Assembly: GCF_021347895.1 (NCBI RefSeq)
Contig: NC_067113.1
Span: 9,220,038-9,284,037 of the forward strand
Reading direction: 5' to 3'
DNA: 64,000 nucleotides
From: Acanthochromis polyacanthus
Taxonomy: Eukaryota > Chordata > Actinopteri > Pomacentridae
The first letter of the stretch is position 1; each line of letters opens with the position of its first letter. The notes beneath the pieces are model-generated. The model did no database searches and had not been told where the DNA came from. It saw nothing but the letters and a program-made list of their open reading frames with translations. A program made the translations under genes and the position numbers. This document shows, one piece after another, positions 46,201 to 60,500 of this stretch.

Positions 46201-49200
46201 CTAAAAGAAAAAGTCTCGCTTCTGGAGCTGAAGGCAGAAGTGCAGAGAAGCATGGAACAGCTCGAACAGAAGACCTACGAGCTGCTAGACCTCGAGGAAA
46301 AACTCAGGCTGGACAGAATAGAGCTGGAGAACCAAAAAAAAGCAGCAGAGATCAAGAAAGAACTTCAAGCTGAGAGGAAAGAACGTGAAAGAATGATGAA
46401 AGTTCTAGAAGATCAGAATGCTTCAACCAGCAAACAGAAGTCAGAAGTGGAGGAACAGAAAGAGGAAATGAAGGAGACTTCTCTGAAGATGGAAGAAGAG
46501 AAGACAAAGCTAGAGGTTAGCGAAATCCTGGAGCAAAACAATCCAGAAATCCAGGGAAAGATTGCTGAACTGGAGACAGAAAAGAAAGACATGGGAGAGA
46601 ATCAAAGACTCCAGGACAAGAAAAAAGAACTGGAGCAAGAAAAGGCAGAAATGGAGGTGAGGTATGAGAATCTGCAGAGCGAGAAGGAAGAACCGAAGCA
46701 GCAGAAAACAGAAACAGAAGATGGAAATAAAGAGCTGCAAGAAGACGAGGTCAAGCTGCAGGAGGAGACTCAAGACCTGGAGGTGAAGCAGCAGGAAAAC
46801 CAGCAACAGAAGAAGAAACGAAAGAAGAGGGGCTTCTGGAGCTGGCTGTTCAGAAAGTCCTGAGGTGGACCAGGCTCATGAGCTTCCTCACCTTCCACTC
46901 CCCCTTTTTCTCCCTCCTTCAGCTCTCATCATTTCTGCCTCTACCTCTCCATCCATCCTTCCTCTCTCATCTTCACCTCTCCTTTCTCCTTCTCATCTTC
47001 ACCTCTCCATCCATCCTCCATCTCATCTTCACCTCTCCATCCATCCTCCATCTCATCTTCACCTCTTAAAAAATAAACTTTAATCCAATGGGACATGGTG
47101 GGAACATGCTGGTCCGAGGCAATCCCACCAGCACCAGAACCCTCTGCAGTAAGGAGCTGGCCTGCCTCAGGTAAGCAAAGGCAGTCATGGACACACACAA
47201 CACTCATTTACATCCAATTATTTGAAAACAATTATATGCCACATGAAGTCTGTGAATTTTTCTGTTTGAAGTAGAGCTAAAACATGTTGAAAGGGAAGAA
47301 AAGGAGCCCTATATTGACTTTTGCCTCTTTTCTGCTTTGACTCAAGGTTACCCAACCTGGCGCAGACCTGTTATATGAACGCCACACTGCAAGCCCTCCT
47401 GACACTGACTGGTTTCGTGCAGGAGGTCAACAACCAGGAGCAGTTGTGGCATTAGAGGACACAGTAGGGGGTAGAGGTATGTAAACAAAAACTGAGTCGG
47501 ACATGGCTTAAGATAACCCGCACAACCTGCACAGCAACTAGAAACATTTATGTATAATAAGTTAAATATCAATCAAAAATTGTATATATAAAATCTAAAC
47601 TGATTTAATACAAAATTTTAAAACACTATTAAATTGAAAAATCCACCACAGAAACATCAAATTCTCACAATCTAATTTCACAGAATATTAAGTGGCTGTT
47701 ATCAACATTTTTATGTCATTGTATGAAAACAATGTCAGCAACTTAACATGTTTCTTCTTTCTAACATGTTTTTTATTCTCTCTTTTTCCTTAGTAGTGTC
47801 AATAGCTTTGTGTTGCTGTCTCTCTCTCTCTTCTTTCCCTCTCAACCTGGCCGGCCAGCAGCAGATGGGTCCCCCCACATGAGTCTGGTTCTGCTCAAGG
47901 TTTTTTCCCTGTTAAAAGGGTGTTTTCCTTGCCACTGTCGCCTTCAGGCTTGCTCTGTGGGGGTTCAGGCCATATGGGTTCTCTCAAGCTTTTTGACACA
48001 ATCTATATAAATAATATCGGATTAAACTGAATTGAAAGTTCTTTTGATTGTTTCTTGAATAAATGTATCAAAATGTCTAAAAATTTGACATCAAGATGTG
48101 TTCATGTATTCATGAAACTTGACTGACAACTTCTATTTTGTGTCACTGACAAACAAGAACAGCTGAAATATCAGAGTGTGTCATTTGTGATACAGACCTC
48201 AACTACAAAAAGAGAGTTGGAACAGGATGTGTTGTCACCATCTGACTTTATGATCTGGATATTTTACAAGAAAACTGATTGTTCAGTTGTTGATGTTTAT
48301 GCATGCCAGTTTCTGTAGTTTCTTTTTGTTTGCCTTTCAGCTTGCATCATATAACTGTCAGTGCTCACAATAGTGACCTCTCACTTCTGTTTGTTGCTCT
48401 GAGTTATTTTCTGTTTCTTCCTGTGTGACCCGACAATCTGCATCTTGCAGCCACATCACACTTCATCTCAGAGGCTGAGGTCAATGTGTGCCCATTATAT
48501 ATGACTTTTTGCTGGAAAATGCTCCATGTAAATACAGCGGTACGAGGATAGACGGACCAGGCTTTGGTGGCATTGCTTTACCAATAAGAAGTAGTTCAGA
48601 TTAAAGTATTTGAATACATGTGGTGCATTTAGCCTCACTACGTGGAGAGCTTTTCGCAGGAAAAGTGTAAAGTGTAACCACAGGGGTGAATATGTGTGTA
48701 CGAGTTGTACACTATGAATGCCCTCCCTCGACCCCGAGCTCCTCCTGCTGACTGTGATGCAGTTTATTATTGTATTGCTTCATTCACAAGCAACCTCTGA
48801 ATGCAAATTGAGCATAAATGTAGTTCGGAAGGCAGTTTAGCTGCACGGAAACATCATTTCTTTGATATTTTTGATGAAATCTATGTGATGTGAACTGAAA
48901 TATTTTGCTCTCATTTTGCCAATAGTGATGACATTTCCTAATCAGAGGTGAAACTCTGATGAGGAAACATCAGGGAGGATGGTAGAGGAACAAAATATTC
49001 CCAACAAATATTAAAACTAACTTATATGTGTCTAAAAATCCATATAATCAAGAGAGAGATCCCACATAAGTATATAGAAATTCTTTGTCAAATTCCTTAT
49101 GTGTAAAATGAGCCATAAAAAGCACATGTAACACACTTTTTTTCTGTTGCTGTTCCATGTCTCACCTGTAGGGGTCACTGTGAACCCAATCCACAGTGCT

Positions 49201-51155
49201 GCGGTGAATAAACCAACACACAACTACACACACTTTCTCTCTCACACACACATCATGAATCACATAGTTGAATAGCTGTTCTCCTACATTATAACACCGT
49301 GAGTCAACAAACACACTCACAGGGAGGATTGAATGTTTTCCTGCGTCACAATCAGCATTTGATCAAATCAGTAGTGAGTAGGGTTCGACCCTAGCCACCC
49401 TTTAGCTTCCGAATTCAGGTTTCTTCCTTCTAGACGCAGGTTTCAAGTGCCTATATGTAGGACAGTTAGATTTAAAAAATCATGGGTCCCACTGGCCATT
49501 GGCCTTCTTAACAAAGAACGGTTTTTAACGCCTTTATAAGGCAGTCCGCTCTGTGGTCATTTTAACTTTCCTTCGGTTTTTATGTATCTTGTATTCTATT
49601 GAATTTAATTGATTATTGTTATTTTTACTGTTGCGTATCGCATTTTATTGTGTTTTGTCTGTTGTTTGCTGCTGGCTGCACCAAAAATTGCCCCACGGGG
49701 ACATTAAAGATTTCTTGATCTTGATCTTGAAGGTGAACGGGTTAAAAGATCAACATAAATGAACAACAGGGGGTCAAACGCCGGCTGTTTCATTAATGAT
49801 CTCTGTGTTTTACGTGCGCATGAACATTAGTGGACGTATGAATGTAAAAGTGGTGACTTAAAGCAGCAGCAGATAACTTCACGCGTGTTCCTTGTTTGTT
49901 ACACAACAATTAGTTAGTAGCAGCTCACACACTATTGAAACCAGATGTTTAAATTACTGACAAATGGATATTCCAGTAATACATTTAGTCCCTGCCAGGA
50001 CTCTGCAGTTGCTTCAGGAAATGTAAAACAGCTCCAGGATCTCAGCACCTTCCCAAAAATCCTGCAGGGACCTCGTCTCAGATCTTTAAATCTCATGGTG
50101 ACCTGCTTTTTTTGTTTGTTTGTGTGTTCATTTTAAACCTGAAATGGGACACACAGGAATACGAATCCAGAAAATACCTGAAATGTATTGATCAAAGGGG
50201 TTTCTCACTTAAAAACTGCCTTCACGCACAAATCAGAATTTCTTTTACCTCAACTTTGACAGTTATATTGTAGAATAGCTCCGTACAACAAAGACATTAC
50301 TGCAAATATAATAGTAGAAATGGGGTTTTCATAAAAAATCTGTATTAAATATATGTTTTTGTTTAGTAAATTTGAGATATCTAGTAGAATAACAGACATT
50401 TTAGCAAGAAAAAGGGTGAATAAGTGTGTTTTCGTTTAATTTTTCTCGTGAAAACCTATGTCATTTCAAAGTATAATCTACATAAAATTTATATAAAATT
50501 ACAGAATCAATACTCTTTTTCTGTCAATTGTCACCAATTCTATCTATTTTTTTAAAAATATTGACAGTGTTAAATTTAAAAACTTGAATTTATCAATTTC
50601 TATTAAATAAAAAGAAATTAGTTGTAAAAGAAGTATTTTTGTGTCAAAAAAATCAATTCAATCATGTAATTTTTCTTAAAAATGGAAATTATAGTATGGA
50701 GTTACAGATTTTTAATGTCGTTTTACAGTAGACATGTAAATTCATAGTTTGTTTTAAATTTAATTGATATTTTAGTATTTGCTACAGAAAAGTACAGCAA
50801 AAATCTGTAAAAATAAAATAAAATCCTACAAAGCAGAGAAAAATTCCAGTCTTTTTTTCCAGTCCATCAGTGTTTATTCTGAGAAATGTCGCAGAATCTA
50901 CCAGCTGCAGCAGAGGACAAGAAAAATTGGGAAACCTTGACTAGAAAAGGGCATAAAGTTGCATTTCAACACAAAACAGCTGGACTGAAGTAAAGATCAC
51001 AGATGGATGTAACAACAGTGCAGCGTTTTGATACAGGGAGCATATTTTACATTTAAGAAACTGCTAAAACACACAGTCCACACATATATACACACACTAG
51101 TGTTGAAAAGAGGAAGCTCACTCCTTCATGTAGCTTTCTTTACTCCCACATTGTT

Positions 51156-51254
<99 letters not shown>

Positions 51255-51514
51255 GTACTTGCTACATTGTGAGAACCATTTTCTGCATTTAACTATCAAA
51301 GTGAGGACATTTTTACAAAGTGAGGACATTTTGGCCGGTCCTCACTTTGAAACAGCCATGTTTGAGGGTGAAGACTTGTTTTTAGAGAACGAATTGAGGT
51401 TTGGTTAGGGTTAGGGTAAGGATTAAGTTTAGGCAATCAGTTGTGATAGTTAAGGTTAGGGTAAGGCTCTAGGAAATGCATTACGCTTATGGATGTCCTC
51501 ACTAAGATAGAAGT

Positions 51515-51599
<85 letters not shown>

Positions 51600-54500
51600 A
51601 GATACCTTGACATCCTGGAAGGACACAGGCTCCTGACCGTGCAGCTTCATCTGCTCCTGAATGGCCTGAAGAACAAAACACACAGCAGCATACTGAGTGT
51701 GAAAGTTTATTTTTCTAACCACAAAATGGAAAATTCAGAATCACAACTTTAGGACGACAATGTGCTGAATTCTGAATTTATGTAACGAGAATAAGTGGAT
51801 GGATGACTGATATCTTTAACAATAAAAACATTTGAATTCCTGTCTTTACTTTGTATCATTCCTGTGTTTGTGTGAGGGGTGTGTAGTCAATACCCTGAAG
51901 AAGTAGTTGAGAGAAAACACATTTAGGTATCCTTGATTCTCCATGTCCAAAAGTTTGAAAATATACTGTAAAGCTGCCGGCTCTTTCCTGTTTTCCAGGG
52001 CCAATACAAAGTCCAGATAGGTCTTATAATCCTGGAAAAGAGAGAGAGAAACACAACTACTGAGACAAAAAACACCCGACTGGGACAACTGAGGTCTGCA
52101 AGTTAATCATCTAAAATATTTCACTGACGAAAGACTTAGTCCTATAATTCTTTAGTGTCATCAAATGTGTGTCAGCTTCCTGAAGAAGTCACACTGTGCT
52201 CACTCAGCTAAAGATTAACCTCATGATACAAACAGGTGAACAAGTAAAATCAAAGGAGTGACGTGTAAGGCACATGAGGCTACATCTTTAGCAGAATACT
52301 GTTATTCCCTTCAGCAGAGTTACAAAACATCTCTTCAACGGCTGTCAGTTCCTGTCACTGATCGTACCATTTCTCCATCGTAAGTGAGACACTCCTGAAA
52401 CACTCTGTCCAGGAACACTGAGGTGAGAGTAGCTGTGCCGTAGCGAGAAAGCTCCTCTTTGCTCAACATGCCGTTGTGGTCTTTATCCAGGTTGAGGTAC
52501 TGACCTGTGGAGATGCAGGCAAAAGTCCAGACATAAGACAAAAATACAGGGGCAGGTGGTAGCTGACAGACAGACATGTACTAACTACATCAGTTCCACA
52601 AAGACTGGTGAACCTGACAAACTGTTTTCCAGCCTTCCTGTAGATATATAGATCTCTATGAAGTTCAGAGGGTTTCCCACAAACATTTTAACAGTGTGTA
52701 AAGTTCGCGGTCGCCAAGTCGCCCGAAGCGACCAGAACGATGCCCGGGCGATAAACAGATACAATTTATACATTTCTCATCGCCCGGCCGGGCAACAAGC
52801 ATTTTGTAAATAAATAAATAAATAAATAAACTGAAAGATTTCTAACCTTTCGCTTTGTTCTGCGCAGGCAGTGTTGCCAACTTAGGGGCTCGACCGATCT
52901 CAGTCTCCAGACAGGTGATTGGTCAGACTGTGTGCTGTAGATATGTTGGAACTAAATGCTGTAGCCTAGAGCACAGTCTGACCAATCACCTGTCTGGAGA
53001 CTGAGATCGGTTGATTAAATGAGTCAGGTCTGGTGTGATGCTGCTTAGTTGGAACAAAAAACTGCAGCCACACCGGCCCTTTGTGGAATGAGTTTGACAT
53101 CCCTGCTCTAATGAACCAGTATTGTTCATTAGAGTTTCATTTACTTTTGCATAATGGAAATTTAAATTTACCAAATGGTCAGAAATAAAAAGAAGATGCA
53201 CAGATATTTGTCAAAAAAGGCAACACAGACTCTTTGCAGCACCATCTGATGGCAGCCTCAGCACTGCACTCCTTTTCCTAGGGTGACACCAACAGCCGAA
53301 ACCAAAATCCTTGCATGTTGTGAACGTACTTGGTCATTAAAGCTGATTCTGATTCAGTCCACACAGACTGATCATGCTTACTGTCATTCTGAGTCAGAAA
53401 TCCTAAACCCTAACACTTTTATTATTCACAATCAAATTTTCCAGCATCCAGGTTGACCAATAAATGAAAAATTCTTAAACTATTGAACATGATGTATGTC
53501 ATGTGTCTAAACTTTGTAAAATCCGAAGGTTAAATCCTAATTTTGCCATTGTGCAAATGGATTCATGTTACTAATTACACGTTTACATGTACAAAACAAA
53601 CATTTCTATATTATTGTTTAGCAGATAAGCTAACAACTGCTGCCGCCTTAAACCTCGTATGTATCGGACAAAAACATGAATTTCAGTTTACTCCATGTAA
53701 CTCATTTTCGCAGAATAAACTGAACTTCTTGCTAGAAAAAGAAACCAAATGTTGCTGTTTTGTTTAACTTTGACCATATTTATGTGGATGTGTGACAGTA
53801 TGTAATTACTTTAGATTAACATAGAGATATATATGGTTGTGTGGTTCAGGATGCAGAACCTTTAATTCACACCATCAACAGTGCAAAGTCGAAAACCCAG
53901 AGGTTACAACCAGTTAGTTTCCTACCGTAGACTCTGAGAGCTGATGGGGCTGAGAAACAGTTGGACTCCTGACTCTCTTTAGACAATTCCTCGTCTCTCA
54001 GCTGGAAACACACAGAGGGACAGAGAGGTAGAAATGGAAGGCAAGAAAAAATATCAAAAGGAAGCACTGTCTAACCAAGTTAGCTTCATAATACTAGACA
54101 ATTTCATGAAAAACGCAAAAAACTGCACTGACTATTGTAACTACAAAATGACACGTTTCAGGAAGACTAACAGAGTTACAATATATTTCTGTAATGGTGC
54201 GAAAAAAAAACTTGAAACTTTAAAGACTTTAAAGTGAAAACAAATAAACATACCTCCAATAAGTCATCTAGAAAACTGCAGGCCAAGATATCTTGAATTT
54301 CTATCTTTCCTGTAAAAAGTAAAAAGAATTTTACCAACAAAAAAAGAGACACAAAACTGCAAAAATTTGATTTGATTTGATTTATTGGGATCCCCATTAG
54401 CTATGGCAATGCCAAAGCTATTCTTCCTGGGGTCCATACAACATCCTTACAATGTGTCAATGCAGTTGCATTATTTATAATACAATCCATATACAAATGC

Positions 54501-57500
54501 AACATAAAACAACAAACATATACACAACACAACAATACACAAACAATACAAGACCGCTCCCAGGTCAGCAGTGATATATAATATTTACATATCATATCTA
54601 CATAGATCTACATATATTATGTATATTGGTCACACAAAACTCAAATTTCTTTTGCCCTTAGATATTACACCCAACGCCATTGAGCGCAACCCCAATTTAA
54701 CCCGATTTAACAATTAAATTTAAATCAGATTTGACAGTCACCCATTCTTTACTTATTTATCTCGCTAGAACTATTTCTGTTGCAAAGGTGCAATTTTAAG
54801 TAATACTTGTACTTCCAATTAACCTAAAATGAGACATTAAACTGCAAAAACAAGACACAAATTGACAAATTGAGACATAAAATGGCAAAAATGAGACAAA
54901 ATGGCAAAAACTAGACACAATATGACAAAAATGAGATAAAAAAAGACAAAAATTTGAAAAAATGAGACAAAAAATAGACACAAAATGACAAAAACTGGAC
55001 ACAAAATGATAAAAAGTAGACACAAAATAATAATGATGATAATATAATAATAATGTTATTTATATAACAGCCTTAAGAACATTGTTCACAAAGTGTTCAC
55101 AAAGTCAGAGCAGGCAATTATAATAAACAGTAACAATGATAATTAATTAAATGAATAATTAGCTATATTAGCACGCAACTCAAACAAAGGAAGCAGACAG
55201 TTTGAAAATTAAAGAATAAGATTGAGGGTTAAAATTAAAAGTTAAAAAAGATTTGAGAATTAAAGAATTAGAGAGAATTGAGAGATGACATCACACCAAA
55301 GAACCAGTCAGCTAAAAGTAAAATAAAACAAGAGAGAGCATCTAAAATAAGCAGGACATAATACAGAATAAAACACTGAAACTAATTCAAGCTAAAAGTA
55401 AAACTCACATAAAAGCAGGTCAGAAAAAGTGAGTTTTAAGAAGTGCTCAAACGTATGGTTGACCATGAAGGAGGAAATAAGCCAAACCGGGATTTTGTAG
55501 GCTTGTAGTACCATGATGGAAGATATTTTATACAAATTTCTAGATCTCTACCACCTGTGCCACATTGCCTTTTGGCCTCACCAAAATTGGTCACTTTTTG
55601 TGGGGTCCATACTTTAGCCGCTCATATCTTTCTATACGATACCCCCAGAAGTCTCCAACTTTGTAAGTTATCATACAATTTTGTTTAGAATAGGACAGAG
55701 TGGTCCTTGGGTCAACATTTATAACATTTCTAGGAATTTCAGACCCCTAAAACCTACTCGCGAGTGTGTTTTTCTTAATTTTTAGCATTTTTAGAAGGCT
55801 CCTGTGGTCTGTAGAGAGTAGCTAGGAGGCTGTGAGGCTACATGTGATGTCAGATGGTTGCCGTGAGCTTGTCTGCCAAATTTCAGCCATCAACACTGTC
55901 TAAAGGCTGAGAAATAAGCAGTTAAATAGTGCAAAATCCTAGGCGAGGATTTAGGGGGTGGGTTTAGGTCCAAATTCCAGAAATTTGAAGAGGTCATAAC
56001 TTTGGAACTAGTAGAGATAGAGACCTATAATTTTGCATGGAAAGTTCTATTGTAACCATCTTTCAGCACATAAAACCCTGAGAAAATTGTCAATGGTGCA
56101 GCAACCACTTTTCTGGAAGTTGTGTGTTTTCACATGAAATGACTCAAATGACTATTGTGAAGCACACCGTTTCATCCTCTATTTGAAGACGTACATGTCG
56201 ATCCTGCTGCTGCATGACGGCTGCAGAGATTTATTAAACCCTTCCTGCAAACAGCTGGTAGCAATAAACGCAGCTCTAATCAGCTGTTTCAGAAAAACTG
56301 TGATTCACATTAAGTAACCCCAATAGATGTAACTGGTGAGCCTCATCAATCTATTCTATGATTTATAGGCTAGCTGACCAAACTGTTTCTATGTGTATGT
56401 GTTGTTTATGGTTACTCCTGCAGGTTATACATCATCTTAAGATGGTCTTAGCTGCCAAGCCCTCTGAATTTAGGAAGGAAATAAATAAATACCAACAGAG
56501 ATGGCCATGAAACTCTAATGAACCAGTATTGTTCATTAGAGTTTCATTTACTTTAGCATAATAGAAATTAAAGTTTATCAAATGGTCAGAAATAAAAAGA
56601 AGCTGCAGCAATATATGTCAAATAAGACAACACAGACCCTTCAGTCCACACAGACTGATCATGCTTACTGTCATTCTGAAATCCTAAACCCTAACATTTT
56701 TATTATTCACAATCAAACTGCCTCCAGTGTGTTCGATAAATAAAAAATTCTTAAACTAACTACTGAACATGATATATCTCATGTGTCTATCTCTATCCTA
56801 ATTCTGTCATTGTGCAAATGGATTCATATTACATACAGTGCCATTAATTGGCACAAAATCACAAAATAAACATTTAAATTGAAATAAGTGTTATTAGGTA
56901 AGCTAACAACTGCTGCCGCCTTAAACCTCGTATGTATCGGACAAAAACATGAATTTCAGTTTACTCCATGTAACTCATTTTCACAGAATAAACTGAACTT
57001 CTTGCTAGAAAATGAAACCAAATGTTGCTGTTTTGTTTAACTTTGACCATATTTATGTGGATGTGTGACAGTATGTAATTACTTTAGATTAACATAGAGA
57101 TATATATGGTTGTGTGGTTCAGGATGCAGAACCTTTAATTCACACCATCAACAGTGCAAAGTCGAAAACCCAGAGGTTACAACCAGTTAGTTTCCTACCG
57201 TAGACTCTGAGAGCTGATGGGGCTGAGAACCAGTTGGACTCCTGACTCTCTTTAGACAATTCCTCGTCTCTCAGCTGGAAACACACAGAGGGACAGAGAG
57301 GTAGAAATGGAAGGCAAGAAAAATATCAAAAGGAAGCACTGTCTAACCAAGTTAGCTTCATAATACTAGACAATTTCATGAAAAACGCAAAAAACTGCAC
57401 TGACTATTGTAACTACAAAATGACACGTTTCAGGAAGACTAACACAGTTACAATATATTTCTGTAATGGTGCGAAAAAAAAACTTGAAACTTTAAAGACT

Positions 57501-60500
57501 TTAAAGTGAAAACAAATAAACATACCTCCAATAAGTCATCTAGAAAACTGCAGGCCAAGATATCTTGAATTTTTATCTTTCCTGTAAAAAGTAAAAAGAA
57601 TTTTACCAACAAAAAAAATGACACAAAGTGGCAAAAACGATACACAAAATTGAAAAAATGAGACAAAAAATAGACACAAAATGACAAAAACTGGACACAA
57701 AATGATAAAAAGTAGACACAAAATAATAATGATGATAATATAATAATAATGTTATTTATATAACAGCCTTAAGAACATTGTTCACAAAGTGTTCACAAAG
57801 TCAGAGCAGGCAATTATAATAAACAGTAACAATGATAATTAATTAAATGAATAATTAGCTATATTAGCACGCAACTCAAACAAAGGAAGCAGACAGTTTG
57901 AAAATTAAAGAATAAGATTGAGGGTTAAAATTAAAAGTTAAAAAAGATTTGAGAATTAAAGAATTAGAGAGAATTGAGAGATGACATCACACCAAAGAAC
58001 CAGTCAGCTAAAAGTAAAATAAAACAAGAGAGAGCATCTAAAATAAGCAGGACATAATACAGAATAAAACACTGAAACTAATTCAAGCTAAAAGTAAAAC
58101 TCACATAAAAGCAGGTCAGAAAAAGTGAGTTTTAAGAAGTGCTCTAAAAAATAAGTCACATATTATGTCTAAAAATGAAAACCTGCTGTCTCTAAACTGC
58201 TCTGTAGAAGGACGACTTCTGTCTTTACTGGTAGAATCATTCTTAAAATATGTTGCAGTCGTAGCTATGTTACTTTTAATTTATATGTTTTATAACTGTT
58301 GTGTGTTTGCTGTGATGGAACACTGCAGTTAGATAAAGTCCTCACAGAGATCCTTTCATTTTCTGACCTAATGAAACGAGCCACTCAAGTTGTCTCACCT
58401 GTTCGGAGAGGGTCGAGGAAGAAAAAGAACTTGCGAACAGCGGTGCAAACGCAGAAAGAATAGAAGGACTTCTCCAGTCCGTCCAGCTGAGGCAGGGTGG
58501 GGATCAGCTGGTGAAGAGGTCCTTGAAGAATATCACACAACACAAACTCTTACAGATGCTACCAGAAGAAAACTGGTCAATATAATAGTGGCCCACATGA
58601 TTGATAAACACGGGTAAATGTGTTGTATTTGTGTACACTCTTTCAAAAAAGAAAAACAAGTAACTCCTTAGCCATTACATAAATAATGCAAATTTAATCT
58701 CTCTTCTCAGGCACCCCCCCACCAAAGCTGTTAGAGAAGAGTACGCTCTTGGGATAGTGACAGTGTTCCCGTCCCTCAAAGACCCATACTCCAAGAAAGA
58801 CTACGTCTGTATAGTCATCATTCCTTCTTTGTTGACATAATTTTTATGTTTGGGTTGTTGGGTTCGGGGGACATTTGAATTCTGAGATTTCTTATGAGCG
58901 ATGACACATTAATTGTGACTGTATTTCCATTTTAGGAACACTTCTATGATGCTGCAAGCAGCACAGGATACAATTCTTGGCGTCTGAAGACAATCCAGAG
59001 AAAGATTGGACCAGGAGTGAAAGTCGTTTTAAATTCTTGCCGGAACTATTACCATTATGTCCGTAGTGTTGCCAACTCTTCAGTAAGGAAAGTGGCTATT
59101 GGCTGTCCTAAAAGTCGCTAAATGACGTCATCTCCTAATTTGCATATTTCCCAGTTTGCATGTAATTGTAAATCAATGTTGTAGGAGAGAGGAATAACGT
59201 TGTGGAAGAGACCAAAAAGTGAGTTTAAAACACCCAAAATATGTTTTTGAACTCAAGGCTAAATGCTGTGGCTTATTTTAGTATGACAGTGAAGAAACAT
59301 TATCATTTTGTTTTTTATAATATTTTTTATGTTGATTCTACTGTATTTATGCCATTACCAATGCATGTATCTTAATTTTGTATTTCTATATGAATAATTA
59401 AATATATTTTACTTTTTTATGTTTAAGTAAGTCAGTTTGTGAGACACTCTGGTAAAAAATACGCATCCCTTCCAAAAAATGTCTCTATGACTGTGACTTT
59501 GACAACGTCAGGTTTAAAATGCTAATTACTCATTTCAAATTTAAGGAATGACAGGTAGATGTAGAACAATATGCAAGTAACAATTTGAGGTAGTTTCTAA
59601 AGTGTGCAGCCATTTTTTTATTTTTTCAAATCACTAAAAGTCTTTAAAGGGATAACAATTTGTCGTTTCTTAAAATGCATAAAGTTGCATGGAACATGCC
59701 ATTGGAGAATAGGGAAACAAAGTGTGTATGTTATCTCTACAACAATCCTGTTAAAACATTGTATTTTTGACATTACATTTTGACTTATCTTTGATCTGTA
59801 CTGAGTACTCCAGGTTCAGCAACATGGAGACTGAGCACCGCTGTGTGGCAGAAGTCAGTGGTACAATAAACTTCAGTGACGTTCAAAGTGTTAGAGTGAA
59901 GCAGCTGTGTAAGAAAACCCATTAGAATGTTTTATTTCTCCTGATTTACACCTACTAGCAGCTAGTCATGCATCATCCTTTTCAATGTAAAAGCAAAATA
60001 GAAAAGATTTCTTTGAAAAGCTAAAGAGGTGGATCCCTGTGCAAAACACAGCTTGATTTAAGTTTTTTGAGAATGGGACAGACAATTGCAGGACTGGATT
60101 GTCAGTCCCTTAATAACTTACTCCACTTGTTTACTCCAAAGTAGTGCGAGCACTTTCGGGCAGAAGAGCAAGTTGAACTGGAACATTTCTGAAGGAAGTT
60201 TGAGTGTGCAAATGCATCTTCTGACGGCTGATATGACCGGCTAATAATCATACATAAGGTGGAATTTGTTTTTTTTTTTTGCACATTTTACTGTTTTTTC
60301 AGCATATAGACCATATTAGACCAGGTCCAGGTCGAGAACCACTATCTACACTGGTCTAATGTGGTCTGGATGAGAAAAAAAAAAAGTAAAATGTGCCTTT
60401 ATTGCATTTTCCAACAAATAGAATAAAGGTTTCACAAATCAGAGACTATGTTTTATGAATCTACAGGCTCTGTAGAATAATTCAGTGCAGATTTGAAGAG

